A stretch of DNA of 34,198 nt from Amycolatopsis circi (lineage in GTDB: Bacteria > Actinomycetota > Actinomycetes > Mycobacteriales > Pseudonocardiaceae). Under the pieces are notes generated by a model, which ran no database searches, was not told the DNA's origin, and saw nothing but the letters and a program-made list of their open reading frames with translations. Below are positions 31,903-34,198 of the stretch, in pieces. The translations under genes were made by a program, and so were the position numbers. The number at the start of each line of letters is the position of its first letter. Position 1 is the stretch's first letter. The stretch spans positions 1 to 34,198 of the forward strand of contig NZ_PQIA01000105.1 in NCBI RefSeq assembly GCF_003385235.1, in the 5' to 3' direction.

Positions 31903-32151
31903 TCAAGCGGCGGCGGAGGGGGCGAGCGCGGCTTGCCCGGCGGCGGTGAGCACCGCGGGCACCCGCAGCCCCGGCCCGCGCGGCGCGGCCGGTTCGGGGG
32001 CGAGCAGCCCGGCCAGCTGGTGCCCGAGCGTCGGGTCGCAGCAGGCGAGGCCGTCTACGTAGAGGTGCGGTTCGCGGCTGCACGTCATTTCCACGTGCCC
32101 CGCGGCGGCGGCGCGCAGCACGGCGAGCTGCCGGTGGGTGTGTCCGGCCAT
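31903..32151 (-). CDS. Small Cys-containing protein of unknown function
   Basis: An 82-residue protein, MAGHTHRQLAVLRAAAAG, then VEMTCSREPHLYVDGLACCDPTLGHQLAG with three cysteines (residues 24, 37 and 38), ending in an Ala/Pro-rich VPAVLTAAGQAAL segment. AGGAG lies six bases before the ATG, and the gene fits the operon (9 bp after the reductase stop), so it is likely real. The C-terminal part resembles a winged-helix strand, but no family can be named. It might bind metal or the reductase, or be a small regulator. Confidence 0.62.
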   Translation of the reverse strand: MAGHTHRQLAVLRAAAAGHVEMTCSREPHLYVDGLACCDPTLGHQLAGLLAPEPAAPRGPGLRVPAVLTAAGQAALAPSAAA

Positions 32152-32160
32152 GGCCGGCTC

Positions 32161-33099
32161 CTAAAGATCCAGAACGAGTTCGGCGGACCGGCACCGCGAC
32201 ACACAGAGCATCATGGTCCCGGCGATCGCCTTCTCGTCGTCGTCGAGCACGAAATCGCGGTGGTCCGGTTCGCCGGAGAGCACCTTCGTTTCACAAGTCC
32301 CGCACACGCCCTCGCGGCACGAGGTCGGCACGGAAATCCCGGTGCGGCCGAGAGCGTCCACAATGGACTCGTCGGCGGCCACCGAAACCCGGGTCCCGGA
32401 ACCGGCGCACACGACGTCGAATCCCGTTCCCGGTGCTGCCGCCGGAGCCTCGGGGGCCCGGAAGCGTTCGACCCGCAAGGTCGCCGTTTCCGGCAGCGCC
32501 GCCTCGACCGCGCGGAGCAGCGGTTCGGGGCCACAGCAATGCACGACCGTGCCCGGGGCGAGCCCGGCCAGCCTGGCAGCCAGGTCGGGCGGGCCGCCGT
32601 GTTCGTCATCGGCGTGCACTTCCAGCCGGTCCCCGGCGAGCCCGGAAAGCTCGTCCAGGAAAGCCATCCCGCCGCGCGACCGTCCACAGTAGAGCATGGA
32701 CCACGGCGTGGAGCCGACGGAGAGTTTCCGGGCCATCGCGAGAATCGGGGTGACGCCGATGCCGCCGGCGATGAGCAGGTGCTCCGGAGCGTCGTGCAGT
32801 TCGAAGGTGTTGCGCGGGCCTTCGACGGGAATGACGCTCCCCGCGGTAAGCCGCTCGTGCACCCAGGCACTGCCGCCGCGCGAGGATTCCTCCCGCAGCA
32901 CCGCGACCGTCCACGCGTGCGTGTCGGCCGGGTCGCCGCAGAGGGAGTACTCGCGCACCAGCCCGTTCGGCAGGTGCAGGGAAAGGTGCGCTCCCGGCTC
33001 CCACCCGGGCAGCGGCTTTCCTTCCGGATCGCGCAGTTCCACCTGCGTGACCCGGTCGGCCAGCCACGTCGTCCGGTGCACCCGCAGCATCGTCGGCAT
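32161..33099 (-). CDS. PDR/VanB-type ferredoxin-FMN reductase
   Basis: A 312-residue phthalate dioxygenase reductase-type protein with domains in order. The flavin barrel has REYSLCG (49-55); the NAD-binding domain has AGGIGVTPILAM (111-122) and HCCGPEPLL (187-195); the C-terminal plant-type [2Fe-2S] domain has Cys261, Cys266, Cys269 and Cys299 (SCREGVCGTC, then MMLCVSRC). It transfers electrons from NAD(P)H to the Rieske oxygenase encoded three genes downstream. The start at 33099 lies 12 bp after the cupin stop. Confidence 0.92.
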   Translation of the reverse strand: MPTMLRVHRTTWLADRVTQVELRDPEGKPLPGWEPGAHLSLHLPNGLVREYSLCGDPADTHAWTVAVLREESSRGGSAWVHERLTAGSVIPVEGPRNTFELHDAPEHLLIAGGIGVTPILAMARKLSVGSTPWSMLYCGRSRGGMAFLDELSGLAGDRLEVHADDEHGGPPDLAARLAGLAPGTVVHCCGPEPLLRAVEAALPETATLRVERFRAPEAPAAAPGTGFDVVCAGSGTRVSVAADESIVDALGRTGISVPTSCREGVCGTCETKVLSGEPDHRDFVLDDDEKAIAGTMMLCVSRCRSAELVLDL

Positions 33100-33111
33100 C
33101 GCGGTCTCTTC

Positions 33112-33630
33112 TCAGCGGGTGACGCCGTGCATCGGCGAGGTGGGCGGGTAGGTCGGCAGCTGCGGCTTCTGCGCGCCGATGATGACGCAGAACAGCGCGT
33201 CGGTGTCGCCGGCGTTGCGGAGGCTGCGCGGCACGCCGGCGGGCACGCGGATCAGGTCGCGGTAGCCGAGCACGCGGGTGGCGGTCTTGGTGCCGTCCTC
33301 GACGTCGTGCACGGTCACCTCCAGCGTGCCTTCGAGGACGAAGAACGCCTCTTCCACGTCGTGGTGGGTGTGCTCCGGGCCGATCGCGCCGACCGGAAGC
33401 CGCATGTTCGAGAAGGTGAAGTGCTCCGAGGGCAGCTGGCGCGAGTCGCCGTCGTGGTTGCCGGTCGCGCCGGAGCCGATGTAGCGGATCTGCGCGCGGC
33501 GGAACTCGTCGCCCTTCGCGGCGGCCTGGAAGCCGAGGGTGTCCCAGTCCTCGTACCGCGTCTCGCGAGCGGCGATGCACGAGTCGATGAGCTCCTCGAG
33601 GTGCTGATTCTTGCTTTCGGTGGTGGTCAT
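33112..33630 (-). CDS. Cupin-domain protein, first gene of the large catabolic operon
   Basis: A 172-residue single cupin. GPEHTHHDVEEAFFVLEG (about residues 84-101) carries the motif-1 His and Glu ligands, and VPAGVPRSLRN (134-144) is a motif 2 without the usual final His. An N-terminal helix and linker (1-60) precede the barrel. The ATG at 33630 has GGAGGAG upstream. The gene is the first after the operator-rich promoter region. Possible roles are dioxygenase, decarboxylase or isomerase for a pathway acid; no specific one can be chosen. Confidence 0.82.
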   Translation of the reverse strand: MTTTESKNQHLEELIDSCIAARETRYEDWDTLGFQAAAKGDEFRRAQIRYIGSGATGNHDGDSRQLPSEHFTFSNMRLPVGAIGPEHTHHDVEEAFFVLEGTLEVTVHDVEDGTKTATRVLGYRDLIRVPAGVPRSLRNAGDTDALFCVIIGAQKPQLPTYPPTSPMHGVTR

Positions 33631-33678
33631 CGCGGGGCAACTCCTCCGGTGGTCCTCGGCGGGCTCGCCGCCGAATGC

Positions 33679-33690
33679 CTTAGGTCTAAG
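33679..33690. promoter_or_regulatory. Operator-like palindrome CTTAGGTCTAAG, proximal copy
   Basis: Palindrome of two CTTAG half-sites with central GT, 49 bp upstream of the cupin start and just downstream of the candidate -10. An identical 12-mer occurs at 34064-34075, and a relative at 33741-33750. The repeated sequence and its placement support binding by the divergently encoded GntR-type regulator. Confidence 0.65.
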
Positions 33691-33706
33691 AGACTTACTG
33701 ATAAGG

Positions 33707-33736
33707 GTTGTACCCCGCGTGCTGTGATCCGCACAA
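33707..33736 (-). promoter_or_regulatory. Candidate promoter of the large catabolic operon
   Basis: On the minus strand TTGTGC (33731-33736) and TACAAC (33707-33712) form a -35/-10 pair with an 18-bp spacer, reading toward the cupin gene. A TTAGGCCTAA palindrome lies upstream of the -35 and a CTTAG-palindrome 16 bp downstream of the -10, the classic repressor arrangement. Not proven; sigma-like boxes occur by chance. Confidence 0.35.
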
Positions 33737-33740
33737 CCCC

Positions 33741-33750
33741 TTAGGCCTAA
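33741..33750. promoter_or_regulatory. Operator-like palindrome TTAGGCCTAA, upstream copy
   Basis: A perfect 10-bp palindrome sharing TTAG-N2-CTAA with the sites at 33679-33690 and 34064-34075. It lies just upstream of the candidate -35 of the cupin-led operon. Confidence 0.55.
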
Positions 33751-33782
33751 AATTCTTTCCGGCGGCTTCCGGGCGGCTCGCG

Positions 33783-34028
33783 GTCCGTGAAGGACTCCTT
33801 CCGGGAATCTGATTCCAATGCCAGGGACTTAGGCCTCGGCATTGCCAACCGTCCACAAGGACGCCAACCTCGCCGAAATACCCGCCCCATGCCCTCACGG
33901 ACAGCGGCACCCCGCACCTGCCTCGCCAGCCCTGCGACCAGGACAGACACCCCTCCAAGCCGCACCCGCAGCGCCGCCTTGAGTCCCTGGCATTGGAATC
34001 TGATTCCTTCAAGGGGCCCTTCACGGAC
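33783..34028. repeat. 246-bp element bounded by 47-nt imperfect inverted repeats
   Basis: The arms 33783-33829 and 33982-34028 match in about 40 of 47 positions as inverted repeats. Each arm begins with GTCCGTGAAGG, holds a GGAATCTGATTCC core, then AATGCCAGGGACT. The outer end is the same as that of the 55-bp palindromes at 19979 and 24239, and the GAATCTGATTC core matches the centre of the one at 19979. The 152-bp interior has no convincing gene. It may be a small non-autonomous (MITE-like) element or a palindrome that was split and rearranged. It lies between the operators in the control region. Confidence 0.65.
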
Positions 34029-34063
34029 CTCCCGGAGGCGGCAAGGTCGGGGCTTGACGAAAT

Positions 34064-34075
34064 CTTAGGTCTAAG
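34064..34075. promoter_or_regulatory. Operator-like palindrome CTTAGGTCTAAG, regulator-proximal copy
   Basis: A 12-mer identical to 33679-33690, ending 45 bp before the ATG of the divergent GntR-like gene. This predicts autoregulation of that gene together with control of the catabolic operon. Confidence 0.65.
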
Positions 34076-34108
34076 GTTTCCTCGGTCGCATCCCGTCATC
34101 CGCGCCGA

Positions 34109-34198
34109 GAGGACCTCGCCATGCAGCCCTTCCCCGTCCCGCCCGACGAAATCCCGGTCGGCGGGCGGGACGGGAAAGGGCTGCATGGCGAGGTCCTC
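34109..34198. repeat. 37-nt inverted repeat at the window end, over a start codon
   Basis: Arms 34109-34145 and 34162-34198 pair in 36 of 37 positions around a 16-nt loop. The left arm includes the ATG of the divergent gene and part of the AGAGGA ribosome site. Either the mRNA folds over its own start or, because the right arm ends exactly at the window edge, this is a fold-back assembly artefact. Confidence 0.7.
34121..34198 (+). CDS. N-terminus of probable GntR/FCD-family regulator (cut by window edge)
   Basis: Only 26 codons are visible: MQPFPVPPDEIPVGG then RDGKGLHGEVL. The GLHG-E/Q-V segment is the usual lead-in to the winged-helix domain of FCD-type GntR regulators, and AGAGGA lies upstream at 34108-34113. 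Divergence from the catabolic operon across a region with repeated TTAGGYCTAA palindromes fits a local repressor of that operon. The whole visible part lies inside a 37-nt inverted repeat, so the 3' portion could be an artefact. Identification is tentative. Confidence 0.45.
   Translation, partial: MQPFPVPPDEIPVGGRDGKGLHGEVL

Noticed and set aside
33695..34186. A 163-codon minus-strand frame through the control region
   Set aside because: It crosses the inverted-repeat element and operators; its N-terminus mirrors the divergent gene only because the window end is palindromic.

Overview
The window is high-GC DNA with strong third-position G/C bias. Genes are packed with ATGA/GTGA stop-start overlaps, and GTG and TTG starts are frequent. 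An EspG-type chaperone gene sits with WXG/PPE-like secreted proteins, and long perfect palindromes lie at operon ends. Together these point to an actinomycete, most likely Pseudonocardiaceae (Amycolatopsis-like); the genus is inference. No rRNA, tRNA, CRISPR array, transposase or phage gene was seen.

Layout. (1) 1-4948: a PucR-type regulator, cut by the window edge, diverges from a pxpB/pxpC-like pair (5-oxoprolinase / allophanate-hydrolase-like subunits). Facing that pair are an isochorismatase-fold amidohydrolase and an MHS-type transporter. (2) 5003-9602: a tight minus-strand operon encodes a GntR/FCD regulator with a GATGTATACATC operator, a nitrilase-superfamily amidase, a DUF2848 protein, an HpaB-type flavin monooxygenase, a cupin and a flavin reductase, and ends at a hairpin. 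Regions 1 and 2 look like a catabolic island for an unidentified, probably nitrogen-containing (amide, lactam or N-heterocycle) compound. (3) 10204-13157: an amidohydrolase and a secreted GH76 glycosidase are convergent. (4) 13204-19165: a type VII (ESX) substrate module contains a WXG-like protein, a PPE-like protein, EspG, two peptidoglycan-hydrolase fusions of opposite domain order, two YbaB/EbfC-like proteins (one with a 4 x 20-residue repeat) and a small membrane protein. No ESX core component (EccB/C/D/E, MycP) is present. (5) 19334-20629: a TetR regulator and a dihydrofolate-reductase-fold protein. (6) 20729-24147: an MFS transporter, a metallo-beta-lactamase-fold hydrolase and a NicC-like FAD monooxygenase.

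(7) 24239-34198: a twelve-gene minus-strand aromatic catabolic operon. A Rieske oxygenase and its PDR-type reductase would hydroxylate a ring, a type I extradiol dioxygenase would open it, and an alpha/beta hydrolase would cut the meta-cleavage product. Two SDRs, a ThDP enzyme, an aspartate-dehydrogenase-like protein, a cupin, a degenerate dienelactone-hydrolase-like protein and two small proteins complete it. The N-terminus of a probable GntR/FCD regulator diverges at the right edge. The 490-bp control region between regulator and operon carries three copies of a TTAGGYCTAA palindrome, a candidate promoter and a 246-bp inverted-repeat element.

The best candidates for undescribed biology are the operon of region 7, with its atypical SDR and aspartate-dehydrogenase-like gene; the HpaB/DUF2848/nitrilase operon; the mirrored peptidoglycan-hydrolase pair in the ESX module; and two distinct palindrome families, one at gene ends and one inside the catabolic operons. 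All functional assignments rest on motif recognition by eye, without database searches.
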